Positions 50,261 to 58,648 of a stretch of 64,000 nt of DNA are shown here, one piece after another. Position numbers and translations under genes: made by a program. Numbering within the stretch: the first letter of the stretch is position 1; the number at the start of each line of letters is the position of its first letter. The DNA lies in assembly GCA_016699165.1 (NCBI GenBank), contig CP064963.1:806001-870000 (forward strand). Reading direction: 5' to 3'. The stretch comes from Candidatus Melainabacteria bacterium (lineage in GTDB: Bacteria > Cyanobacteriota > Vampirovibrionia > Obscuribacterales > Obscuribacteraceae). The notes under the pieces are model-generated. The model did no database searches. It was not told the DNA's origin and saw nothing but the letters and a program-made list of their open reading frames with translations.

Positions 50261-51736
50261 TTAGTTAGGCTGCCAGCGAAGATTGGGTTTACGAGCGGCT
50301 TGCGCTTCGTCCAATTTCAGCACCGGTGTGTTGTATGGTGCGTTCTTCACTATATCTGGTGACTCGATACTTTCTTTGTCTATTGTTTGCATAATCTCAA
50401 TAAACTGATCCAGAGTTTCTTTAGTCTCTGTTTCAGTAGGCTCAATCATCATCGCCTCTGGAACTACAAGAGGGAAATAAACAGTCGGTGCGTGTACACC
50501 AAAGTCGAGCAGACGCTTCGCCATTACAGCAGTCGAGCATCCTCTTTGTTTTTGCAAGTTACCTGACAATACAAATTCATGCATACAGGGCTGTGTGTAC
50601 GGCAGAGTGAATTGTTTAGCTAAGATGTGGCGAACGTAGTTAGCGTTCAAAATAGCGTCTTGAGAGACCTGACAGAGTCCTTCTTTGCCGTTAGCCAGAA
50701 TATACGCGTAAGCTCGGACCAAAATACCAAAGTTGCCATAAAAGCCTTTGATTTTGCCGATTGATTTTGGTCTATTCCAATCAAACTCAAACTTATCGCC
50801 TTTTTTCACAACCATTGGCTTAGGCATATAAGGATCAAGTTCTTTGCGTGCAGCTACAGCACATCCACCTGGTCCGCCACCACCGTGTGGTGTGGAGAAT
50901 GTTTTGTGCAAATTCAAGTGACATACATCAAATCCCATGTCGCCAGGGCGAACAAGTCCCATGACGGCATTGAGGTTGGCACCATCGTAATAAAGCAATC
51001 CACCAGCCTGGTGCACTAATTTTTGAACAGTCATGATTTCTTCTTCGAACAAACCAAGAGTATTTGGATTTGTTAGCATGATTGCAGCTACATCTGGTCC
51101 CAGAGCTGCTTTCAGCGCATCTATATCAACCAATCCGCGATCGTTCGATTTGATTTCGACTACTTCAAAGCCTGCCATAGCAGCCGTAGCTGGGTTGGTA
51201 CCATGAGCGGTATCGGGTACGATTACCTTAATTCTTTTGGTGTCACCCTTTTCTTCAAAATAAGAGCGAATCAAAAGCAAACCAGTAAGCTCACCATGCG
51301 CACCTGCTGCAGGCTGGAGTGTTACCGAAGGCAAACCAACTATGTTTGCAATAGATTCTTGCAAATTCCACAACAATTCTAATGCGCCTTGTACCTGGTC
51401 TTGCGGTTGGTGTGGATGCAAAAATTTAAAGCCATCAAGCATCGCCATTGCGTCGTTGATTTTAGGATTGTATTTCATCGTGCACGAACCAAGCGGATAA
51501 AAGCCTGTGTCGATAGCATGATTGAGGTGCGAAAGACGTACAAAGTGTCTGACCACTTCAAGCTCGCTCACTTCAGGTAAGTGAGTGCCTGACTTTCTTA
51601 CCATTTTAGATGGAAGCAATTTATCGATTGCTTTGGCGGCGACGCCTGCTTTGGGCAAAACTTGAGAAGTTCTTCCTGGAACCGATTTTTCGAAAATCAG
51701 TTTTTCCGCTGCTTGCTTGTGTCGCTCGTTATGCAT
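50261..51736 (-). CDS. gcvPB: Glycine dehydrogenase (decarboxylating) subunit 2, GcvPB
   Basis: The 491-residue PLP enzyme subunit has HFVRLSHLNHAIDTGFYPLG, SCTMKYNPKIND, LQPAAGAHGELTGLLLIRSY, DTAHGTNPATAAMAGF and the PLP-lysine segment LNLHKTFSTPHGGGGPG. It corresponds to the C-terminal half of one-chain GcvP, so this organism has the two-subunit P-protein. With GcvPA it decarboxylates glycine and loads aminomethyl on GcvH. Subunit 1, gcvT and gcvH are not in the window. It follows the RNase D-like gene by 23 nt. Confidence 0.95.
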   Translation of the reverse strand: MHNERHKQAAEKLIFEKSVPGRTSQVLPKAGVAAKAIDKLLPSKMVRKSGTHLPEVSELEVVRHFVRLSHLNHAIDTGFYPLGSCTMKYNPKINDAMAMLDGFKFLHPHQPQDQVQGALELLWNLQESIANIVGLPSVTLQPAAGAHGELTGLLLIRSYFEEKGDTKRIKVIVPDTAHGTNPATAAMAGFEVVEIKSNDRGLVDIDALKAALGPDVAAIMLTNPNTLGLFEEEIMTVQKLVHQAGGLLYYDGANLNAVMGLVRPGDMGFDVCHLNLHKTFSTPHGGGGPGGCAVAARKELDPYMPKPMVVKKGDKFEFDWNRPKSIGKIKGFYGNFGILVRAYAYILANGKEGLCQVSQDAILNANYVRHILAKQFTLPYTQPCMHEFVLSGNLQKQRGCSTAVMAKRLLDFGVHAPTVYFPLVVPEAMMIEPTETETKETLDQFIEIMQTIDKESIESPDIVKNAPYNTPVLKLDEAQAARKPNLRWQPN

Positions 51737-51759
51737 GGTAGCCTCGTCTTATTGGTTGA

Positions 51760-52416
51760 TTAGTGATCGAAAATATTGTGAAAGCCAAGCAAATCGAGCT
51801 GGCAAATATGGGGCAGAGCCTTGAAAAGATTTTGAGCTAATTCAAGTCTTCCTTCGCGCTCTAATGTGGCTGTGAGCAGCTCTTTGAGTGGAATCAAAAG
51901 ACGCACGTCGTTTGCTGCATACTCTAATTGAGCCGGACTCAAATCATCGCGCGACCAATCGCTCATCTGGTTCGATTTATCAAGCTCGATTCCAAGCAAT
52001 TCAAGCACCAGATATTTGAGACTGTGTTTGTCTGTGTATGTACGCACCAGCTTAGATGCAATTTTGGTGCACCAAATGTTGTTGGTATCAGCGTTTAGAT
52101 AATATTTCATCACTGCCACATCAAAGCGCGCATAATGAAAAAGCTTGACCACTTTGTCGTTTTCAAGCAATTTTTTTAAATTGGAGTCGCCTTTGAGTGG
52201 CAACTCGCCTGGCTTTGGAAAACGAACAAAGCTAACCACACCCTCTGGGTCGCAAAGCTGGACCAGGCAAAGTCTGTCACGAGGAATAATTAGACCGCGG
52301 GTCTCTGTGTCTATTGCAACCAGTCCCTGCCGCACATAATGATTCAATCGTTCCTCTGGAAGGTCCGATTCGAACATTTCAGGACTTCTTGGTTTCACTA
52401 ACACTCCGCTCGTCAC
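51760..52416 (-). CDS. RNase D-type 3'-5' exonuclease
   Basis: The 218-residue protein is the DEDDy exonuclease domain alone. It has AIDTETRG (Asp and Glu), FHYARFDVAVMKYY (Asp) and YAANDVRLL (Tyr and Asp); the order and spacing are those of RNase D. The helicase-and-RNase-D C-terminal domains are missing, as in the short cyanobacterial and alphaproteobacterial forms. It probably trims RNA 3' ends. Confidence 0.88.
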   Translation of the reverse strand: MTSGVLVKPRSPEMFESDLPEERLNHYVRQGLVAIDTETRGLIIPRDRLCLVQLCDPEGVVSFVRFPKPGELPLKGDSNLKKLLENDKVVKLFHYARFDVAVMKYYLNADTNNIWCTKIASKLVRTYTDKHSLKYLVLELLGIELDKSNQMSDWSRDDLSPAQLEYAANDVRLLIPLKELLTATLEREGRLELAQNLFKALPHICQLDLLGFHNIFDH

Positions 52417-52492
52417 TTCCTTGGACTCCTACAATTATCTTGGCTTTAGCGCCAAGGGTACTAATTATACGGTCATAAAGCGGCTTTGGAGT

Positions 52493-53809
52493 CTATTGAT
52501 AAGATTCATCTAGGATTTCAGCCAGATGACAAACCCTCACGCCAAGCCCTCTTTTCTTGATGCCTGCCTCTAATTGAAGCATGCATCCTGGATTTCCCGT
52601 GACAACCACGCTCGCCCCTGTACGCTCCAAATGATCGAGCTTTCGCTCTAGTACTTTCAAACTGAGACTGGTGTTTAAAAGGTTATAAATTCCGGCACTA
52701 CCGCAACATTGTTCCGCTTCTGTGAGTGGAACTAAATGTCCGCCTTCTTGATTACTAATTTCAGATAGAAGTGCAAGCGGTTGGGTTGTGATTTTTTGGG
52801 CGTGAGCGAGGTGGCAAGCGGCATGATAAGTAATATTTTCGTTTACTTGAGTACTTTGACCTAAGTCCTTGTCATTTAAATACTCGCTAATGTCTTGCAC
52901 TCGACTTGAAAAGGCTTCTGCTCTCTTGTGTTCTTTTTCATCTTTGAATAAATGAGGATAGCTCTTAAGCATAGCCCCGCATCCAGCCGAAGTTACAACA
53001 ATCGGATCTGGACTATTCTTATTTTCATTTTCAAAATAATTGATATTTTGCCAGGCCAACTCTCTTGCAATGTCTTCTTCACCAGCATGCAGAGCCAGGG
53101 CACCACAACAAGTTTGCTCCGGCACCACCACTTGAGCCTGGCTCTGATTCGCCTTAGCCATGAGATTTATGCAATTTTGATTAACATGATTATAAAAGAT
53201 ATCCATTACGCATCCCTTAAATAAGTTAGCGCGCACAGCATTGAAATTACCCGTCGCTTTTGCAAGCGGCTTATGCTCAATAACGTTAGGCGTAAAGAGC
53301 TCGAAGTCCAGGATCTTGTCCAGAATGGGCTTGAAAAAAGTGTGGTTCCTTATATGAGGCGACAGTGTGGTAGCAAATTTAGAAATAGGCTGTGGTCCCA
53401 TTATTTTTTGCCACAAGTAAAGCATTCGCCCTGAAAAGAGCAATAAATCATCATTGGTCAAAACATTTTTGAAAATAAAGCGAAGCAAAAAACGAAGCGG
53501 TGTTTTCCTTTGAGACGCAAGCTCTACGCGTGCTGCTGTAATAATCTCCTCATAGTTAACACCAGAAGGACAAGCAGTCTGACATCCAAGACAACCCAGA
53601 CACGAATCTAAATGCTGAGCCATTCTTTGATTAGCAATGTGATTCAGATCCGATTCAGTTTGTTCTTTTTGCCACTGAGCAATAAGATAAATTCTGCCAC
53701 GAGGAGACTCTACTTCTCTTCCAGTGGCAAGATAAGTAGGACAAGCTGGCAGACACAATCCGCAGTGTATGCAACTTGCAAGTGTTTGAGGATCCAGTTT
53801 CAGAGTCAT
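52493..53809 (-). CDS. Glycolate oxidase iron-sulphur subunit GlcF-like
   Basis: The 438-residue protein has two N-terminal 4Fe-4S motifs (CIHCGLCLPACPTY and CLGCLGCQTACPSG) and two C-terminal CCG domains (EQTCCGALALHAGEE, HLAHAQ and EQCCGSAGIYNLL). This is the GlcF/LutA/GlpC architecture. With the FAD subunit encoded upstream, with 4-nt overlap, it passes electrons from a 2-hydroxyacid to quinone. Glycolate is the most likely substrate. Confidence 0.88.
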   Translation of the reverse strand: MTLKLDPQTLASCIHCGLCLPACPTYLATGREVESPRGRIYLIAQWQKEQTESDLNHIANQRMAQHLDSCLGCLGCQTACPSGVNYEEIITAARVELASQRKTPLRFLLRFIFKNVLTNDDLLLFSGRMLYLWQKIMGPQPISKFATTLSPHIRNHTFFKPILDKILDFELFTPNVIEHKPLAKATGNFNAVRANLFKGCVMDIFYNHVNQNCINLMAKANQSQAQVVVPEQTCCGALALHAGEEDIARELAWQNINYFENENKNSPDPIVVTSAGCGAMLKSYPHLFKDEKEHKRAEAFSSRVQDISEYLNDKDLGQSTQVNENITYHAACHLAHAQKITTQPLALLSEISNQEGGHLVPLTEAEQCCGSAGIYNLLNTSLSLKVLERKLDHLERTGASVVVTGNPGCMLQLEAGIKKRGLGVRVCHLAEILDESYQ

Positions 53810-55209
53810 TTAGCGCCTCGAAATGAATGCAATGGATTTAAAATCGATTCTGGATCGAGTTTTGATTTTAGACCAGAAATGAGATTCTGCCTTACTTTTG
53901 CACTATCATCTAAATCTATATCTGATTCTTGTTTTTCTACCACATACAAATTTTCTTTGGTCGAATAAGATAACGCACAGGCTTCTTTGCTTGCGCGTAC
54001 TTTATTCAACCAACCATTCAGATCGCCTCTATCATGCGCAATTATCAATTTGCCAGCTAGTCTTTGGCAGTACCAATAAGGAGCAGAATTGCCACCAGAA
54101 TTGTCAAATGAATCGACCATGAGTCTATCTATCACGCGCTTTGATGAAGTAATAGAAAGCGATTGTGCACCTGCACTCATTGCTAGTAAATCAGCTGCCT
54201 GACTAGCAAAATCAGCTAAGTAAGAAGCTGATGAATCTTCAAATTCCCAAAGTGGAATGTCTTTTGCAATTTTAGACGCTTCGCCAACTAATTGACTCAC
54301 GACATCTTTGTGTCCCATCGTTTGGAAAAACACAAGACAAGACTGTGATTTAGAGCCACTTTTAAAAGTTGCCTTCAGCCTGAAAATAGCTTCTTCAGCT
54401 GGAGCGTTTTCTTTTTTCAAATGATTCCAGTTTGGCATTGCTGCTAAAAGCAAGCGAGCATCTATGAGTTGTACAGTGGCCTGCCCGCTTGCACGCTGAG
54501 CTAATCTTTCTAAATTGTCAGCCAGAATTAAAGCTTGACGCAGATTGTCACAAGCAAAAACTTGTAATTTCTCTTTCTGTGCTTTGGTGAACAGCCTCAA
54601 ATTAACCTTATAAGCAATACCAAAAATTCCTTGACCACCAACTAACAATTTAGTCAAATCGTATCCAGTCACGTTTTTGACAACTTTGCCACCAGTTTTA
54701 ATTAGTGTTCCATCGCTCAAAACGACATCCAGTCCAAGCACCACTCCTCTGGCACCACCAAAATTCAAAATGTGATGACCGCCGGAGGCTTGATCTATAA
54801 AGTCGAGCAGACTGTCTTCTTTAAAAATAGAGCTGGCAGGAAACCACTGTTTGGCTTTGGCTAAATATCCAGCCAGGCTCTGCAACGTAATGCCCGTTTC
54901 TACAGATATTACCTGGTCGTCTTTGACATGCTCGATTACTTTGTTAAAGGCGCTCATATCTAGAAAAATGGCTGATTTAAAATCGGGATTCTCTATTTGG
55001 TCTATTTTTTGCAAAATAGCCTCCTGAGAACAAAGACGACTCAGCCTAAAAATTTTGCTTCCAGATTCTTGAGCGGTTTTGGCAATTAGAACAAGCTCTT
55101 GAATATCGCGCGGACGCACGACCACCCAGCTGAGGCGCTCAGCGTTGCAAGTGCCACTTGCCTGAAAGTTCAAAGCGCTAAGTGCTGAAAAGTCCTTTGT
55201 GAACACCAT
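53806..55209 (-). CDS. FAD-binding glycolate oxidase subunit (GlcE/GlcD-like)
   Basis: The 467-residue protein is a PCMH-type FAD oxidase subunit: VVVRPRDIQELVLIAKTAQE, VISVETGITLQSLAGYLAKA, GARGVVLGLDVVLSDGTLIK, TGGKVVKNVTGYDLTKLLVG (the GlcE hallmark) and an end ILNPLHSFRGAK. The N-terminal FAD motif is less canonical than in GlcD (a Ser/Arg-rich segment around 45-65). It overlaps glcF. It should oxidise glycolate to glyoxylate or serve as its FAD partner; lactate is an alternative. Confidence 0.85.
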   Translation of the reverse strand: MVFTKDFSALSALNFQASGTCNAERLSWVVVRPRDIQELVLIAKTAQESGSKIFRLSRLCSQEAILQKIDQIENPDFKSAIFLDMSAFNKVIEHVKDDQVISVETGITLQSLAGYLAKAKQWFPASSIFKEDSLLDFIDQASGGHHILNFGGARGVVLGLDVVLSDGTLIKTGGKVVKNVTGYDLTKLLVGGQGIFGIAYKVNLRLFTKAQKEKLQVFACDNLRQALILADNLERLAQRASGQATVQLIDARLLLAAMPNWNHLKKENAPAEEAIFRLKATFKSGSKSQSCLVFFQTMGHKDVVSQLVGEASKIAKDIPLWEFEDSSASYLADFASQAADLLAMSAGAQSLSITSSKRVIDRLMVDSFDNSGGNSAPYWYCQRLAGKLIIAHDRGDLNGWLNKVRASKEACALSYSTKENLYVVEKQESDIDLDDSAKVRQNLISGLKSKLDPESILNPLHSFRGAK

Positions 55210-55253
55210 AGTGCTGGTATTATAACTTTGCCTCTAGAAAGCTGGATGAATTT

Positions 55254-56360
55254 ATGCCCCTATCGACAAAAAGCGTTGTCATATCCGGTTACTACGGCTT
55301 TGACAATCTGGGCGATGAAGCAATTTTGGAGCAGTTGTGTCATGAGTTGCGCGAAATCGACCCGGGCATAAAGATTTGCGTTCTTTCTCAAAATCCTGAA
55401 TCGACCAGTAAAAAATATGATGTCGAGAGCATATCGCGCTGGAGTGTCACTGCAATATACAACGCACTTAGCGCTTGCGACTTGTTTATAAGTGGAGGCG
55501 GGGGTCTTTTTCAAGATTCAAGCTCGATAAAATCAGTGGTTTATTATGCTTTCCTTTTCTTTCTGGCTAGACTAAAACGTGTCCCTATCTTTGTATACGC
55601 ACAAGGCATCGGGCCGCTTAGAAGCTCAATTTCGCATTTTCTGACAAAAGCGAGCATGTCACTTGCAGCTTGTATTTGTGTGCGTGACAAAAAATCGCAA
55701 TTAATACTAAAACGATGGAATCTAGACTCGTATTTAACTGCAGATCCAGTCTGGGCCTTGAGCACGAACGTTGATTCAAAAGATAACTGTGACACCAATC
55801 GTGGTGCTGTTGCGGATCCAGATAAAAAGTTGAAAATTGGTCTGTCTTTGCGTCAGTGCGATGTACTAGACGAATCCTGGCTCGAAACTATTTCTTCTCA
55901 ACTCAAAAAGTCTCTACCACCAAAATGTATTCTAGTTCCACTGGTATTGCAAGAAAGCCTGGACAAGCCTGTTTTGGATATCCTGATCAAAAGTTTAGAC
56001 AATTTTGAAATAGAGCAAATAAATTTAAAACCAGATGATTTACCCAGTCTGTGGCTTAGCTCGATATCCAAGCTCGATATGATGGTGGCCATGCGTTTGC
56101 ACGCAGCTATTATGGCGCTCAAATCGGGCGTTGCTACTCTTGCACTGGCATACGATCCCAAAGTAGCAACTGTTGCAAAAGACTTTGCCCAACCTTATAT
56201 AGAGATGAAGAACCCAGATTCAAAAAAAATATTCGAATCTAAATTACTCGAACTTTTAGAAAATACAAAAGAGCTTGAGCAAAAAGCAAAGAAAACTGCT
56301 AGCGATAAAGAAAAAGATGCAAGACAAAATAAAGAATTGCTGGCAAAATTTTTAAAATAA
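55254..56360 (+). CDS. csaB: Polysaccharide pyruvyl transferase CsaB
   Basis: The 368-residue protein starts with SGYYGFDNLGDEAILEQL and has LFISGGGGLFQDSSS, YAQGIGPLRS, ICVRDKKSQ and the late MRLHAAIMALKSGVATLALA. This is the CsaB type of the pyruvyltransferase family, which adds ketal pyruvate to cell-wall polysaccharide to which SLH-domain proteins bind. The next gene, a WecG/TagA glycosyltransferase, is 11 nt away, as is common in cyanobacteria and Firmicutes. Confidence 0.9.
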   Translation: MPLSTKSVVISGYYGFDNLGDEAILEQLCHELREIDPGIKICVLSQNPESTSKKYDVESISRWSVTAIYNALSACDLFISGGGGLFQDSSSIKSVVYYAFLFFLARLKRVPIFVYAQGIGPLRSSISHFLTKASMSLAACICVRDKKSQLILKRWNLDSYLTADPVWALSTNVDSKDNCDTNRGAVADPDKKLKIGLSLRQCDVLDESWLETISSQLKKSLPPKCILVPLVLQESLDKPVLDILIKSLDNFEIEQINLKPDDLPSLWLSSISKLDMMVAMRLHAAIMALKSGVATLALAYDPKVATVAKDFAQPYIEMKNPDSKKIFESKLLELLENTKELEQKAKKTASDKEKDARQNKELLAKFLK

Positions 56361-56371
56361 GAGGTTCTATT

Positions 56372-57118
56372 TTGATGCCACGCTCACAAGTTTTAGGTTA
56401 TCCAGTCGACGTCATTACTTTTGACGACGCGCTTCAAGCCATCCAATCACAGTGGCAGGGACATAACGCTAAAAACATGCAAGTGGTTACTATTAACGCC
56501 GAAATGATTATGCAGGCGCAGGAAGATAAAAACCTGGATCATGTAATTCGCGAAGCAGATCTTATTGTGCCTGATGGTGCAGGTGTTGTGATGGCGCTAA
56601 AAATGGATGGTGTCACCTGTGCGCGGATGCCAGGAATTGAGCTTGCACAAAAAGCGCTTGCCTGCGCAGCCAGCAAAAACGAGCCGGTGGCCTTGCTTGG
56701 CGGCAGGCCCGAAGTAATGGAAAAATTACTTGAAGTCTTGCCTCAAAAACATCCTGGCTTAAAAATAGTTTTTCAACATCACGGATTTATTCAAGCAGGC
56801 ACTGAAGAAGAAATAGTGAATCAAATATGCCAGAGCCAGGCGAAATTGTTATTGGTAGCAATGGGTGTGCCGCGTCAAGAATTTTTCATCAAAGAATGGC
56901 GAGATAAATTCCCAAAAGATTTAGTGGTGATGGGAGTTGGTGGTAGTTTCGACGTCTGGACCGGATTTGTAAAGCGAGCACCCGAGTCGTATCAAAAATT
57001 GAATTTAGAATGGCTCTACAGGCTAAAAAGCGAGCCCTGGCGTTTTTCTAGAATGGCATCGACCTTGCCTAAATTTGCCTTACAAGTAATTTTCAAACGC
57101 ATGTTTGGCAAAGCATAA
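56372..57118 (+). CDS. WecG/TagA/CpsF-family glycosyltransferase
   Basis: The 248 residues match the GT26 family: VTINAEMIMQAQEDKNLDHV, READLIVPDGAGVVMALKM, RMPGIELAQKALACAA, ALLGGRPEVMEKL, LLVAMGVPRQEFFI and GVGGSFDVWTGFVKRAPESY, then LNLEWLYRLKSEPWRF. These enzymes add N-acetylmannosamine(-uronate) to lipid-linked sugars. It forms a cell-surface polysaccharide unit with csaB. The following mini-RNase III gene starts at the next base after its stop. Confidence 0.92.
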   Translation: MMPRSQVLGYPVDVITFDDALQAIQSQWQGHNAKNMQVVTINAEMIMQAQEDKNLDHVIREADLIVPDGAGVVMALKMDGVTCARMPGIELAQKALACAASKNEPVALLGGRPEVMEKLLEVLPQKHPGLKIVFQHHGFIQAGTEEEIVNQICQSQAKLLLVAMGVPRQEFFIKEWRDKFPKDLVVMGVGGSFDVWTGFVKRAPESYQKLNLEWLYRLKSEPWRFSRMASTLPKFALQVIFKRMFGKA

Positions 57119-57517
57119 ATGTTTTTCGATTCGCCTAGCAAAGAATTCGTCAACCAGGAGTTATCTCCAAGACTTTTAGCAAATCTTGGAGATGCAGTAT
57201 TTGAGCTGTTTGAGCGTGAGCGTCAGGTAACAGTAAGTCGCAACGCCGCCAAGATGCACAAAAAAGTGCAGACCAGGGTGAATGCCGTCACTCAGGCTTT
57301 GATTTTGGATCAGCTCATTGAACATTTGAACGAAGAAGAAAACGATATCGTTCGCCGTGCTAGAAATGTGAAACCAAGTACATACAGAAAAATTGACCAG
57401 GCTAGCTATCGAAAGTCCACAGCTTTTGAGGCACTTCTAGGCTATCTCTTCTTGACAAACCCGCAAAGGCTCAAGGAAATACTATTTCTAACGGTAAATC
57501 TTAAGGATAAGTTGTAA
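57119..57517 (+). CDS. mrnC: Mini-ribonuclease III
   Basis: The 132-residue protein is an RNase III catalytic domain without the dsRNA-binding domain. It has LLANLGDAVFELFERERQ (family LAYIGDAVYEL with the catalytic Asp), VNAVTQALILDQL, VRRARNVKP and the second acidic motif YRKSTAFEALLGYLFL (catalytic Glu). It matures 23S rRNA ends in Firmicutes and cyanobacteria. It starts immediately after the glycosyltransferase. Confidence 0.92.
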   Translation: MFFDSPSKEFVNQELSPRLLANLGDAVFELFERERQVTVSRNAAKMHKKVQTRVNAVTQALILDQLIEHLNEEENDIVRRARNVKPSTYRKIDQASYRKSTAFEALLGYLFLTNPQRLKEILFLTVNLKDKL

Positions 57518-57577
57518 AAGCTTAGGCATCCTGGATCTGATGTTAACTTAAGAATCAGATAAGCAAAATTCAGGGCC

Positions 57578-58648
57578 ATGATTTCAAACGACCTTATTTA
57601 CCGCTCGCTAATGGAACAATTAGCCGACGGCATCGTAATTAGCGATGCGTACGGAAAAATAGTTTCAGTTAACGCAGCCGCAATCAAATTGCTGGGTCAA
57701 GATGACGACTCCAAGCTTATTGGCCTGCCTGTCTCGACAGTTATCGACATTCAAAAAGAAGCAAATACACCAATCGAACCTGGTGTTCCTCAACAAGCAA
57801 CTGTGCATGGAAAGGCTGGCTCCAAGCTCAACTTTCCAGTCAGTCAAACTGAGATGCGCGAAGGAAAATCGATTAAGGGTCACTTGTCTATTATCTACAC
57901 TTCTCCAGGCAACACGGTGCAACAAGCCCAAACAGACTTTGTAAGCACTGTTTCGCACGAATTGCGCACGCCACTGACCAGTATAAAAGGCTTCGCCGAT
58001 ACTATCTTGCGAGCCCAGGGCAAACTGGACGCATCGCAACAAAAACGCTATGTCGGAATTATCAAAGACCAGGCAGATAGGCTAACTCGTTTAGTAGAAG
58101 ATTTGCTTGCAGTCTCACGTCTTGAGTCAAAAAAATTGCAATTGACCATTCGCGCAGTTGATTTGCCTGAAGCAATTGAGCGTGTTGAACTCAATTTAAC
58201 TGAAAAAGCGTCCAATCATAAAATAGTGGTGCAAACCGCTCAGGGACTGCCGCAAGTGTGGGCAGATGCTGATCGGTTAGAGCAGATTTTGACTAACTTG
58301 ATGGACAATGCTATTAAGTATTCGCCTCCCAAAACGATGGTAACTGTAAACGCTAAAACCATTTTTGAAGACGGCAAAGAAATGATTGAACTTGCTGTAA
58401 TCGACCAGGGTGCTGGCATTGCAAGTGACCAGTTGCCCAAAATATTTGCCAAGTTTTCTCGTCTTGATAGTCCACTGGTTAGACAAACCGAAGGCACAGG
58501 ACTTGGACTTTATATCACTCGCTCGCTTGTACTTGCTCTTGGTGGCGATATTAGCGTTTCAAGCGAACCAGGTCGCACCACTTTTACAGTCAAATTACCT
58601 GTGGCAAGTCGCGAGCGTCAAGCAGCACTTGGACGTGACAAACCATGA
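57578..58648 (+). CDS. Cytoplasmic PAS-domain histidine kinase
   Basis: The 356-residue kinase has a PAS domain (about 1-110; QLADGIVISDAYGKIVSVNA), then the phospho-acceptor H127 (STVSHELRTPLTSIKGFADT) and an ATP-binding domain (LEQILTNLMDNAIKYSPPK, VIDQGAGIASDQLPKIFAKF, GTGLGLYITRSLVLALGG). No membrane helix is present. It overlaps the next gene by 4 nt (ATGA), so its partner should be the REC-GGDEF-REC protein, although that protein lacks normal phospho-acceptors. Confidence 0.9.
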   Translation: MISNDLIYRSLMEQLADGIVISDAYGKIVSVNAAAIKLLGQDDDSKLIGLPVSTVIDIQKEANTPIEPGVPQQATVHGKAGSKLNFPVSQTEMREGKSIKGHLSIIYTSPGNTVQQAQTDFVSTVSHELRTPLTSIKGFADTILRAQGKLDASQQKRYVGIIKDQADRLTRLVEDLLAVSRLESKKLQLTIRAVDLPEAIERVELNLTEKASNHKIVVQTAQGLPQVWADADRLEQILTNLMDNAIKYSPPKTMVTVNAKTIFEDGKEMIELAVIDQGAGIASDQLPKIFAKFSRLDSPLVRQTEGTGLGLYITRSLVLALGGDISVSSEPGRTTFTVKLPVASRERQAALGRDKP

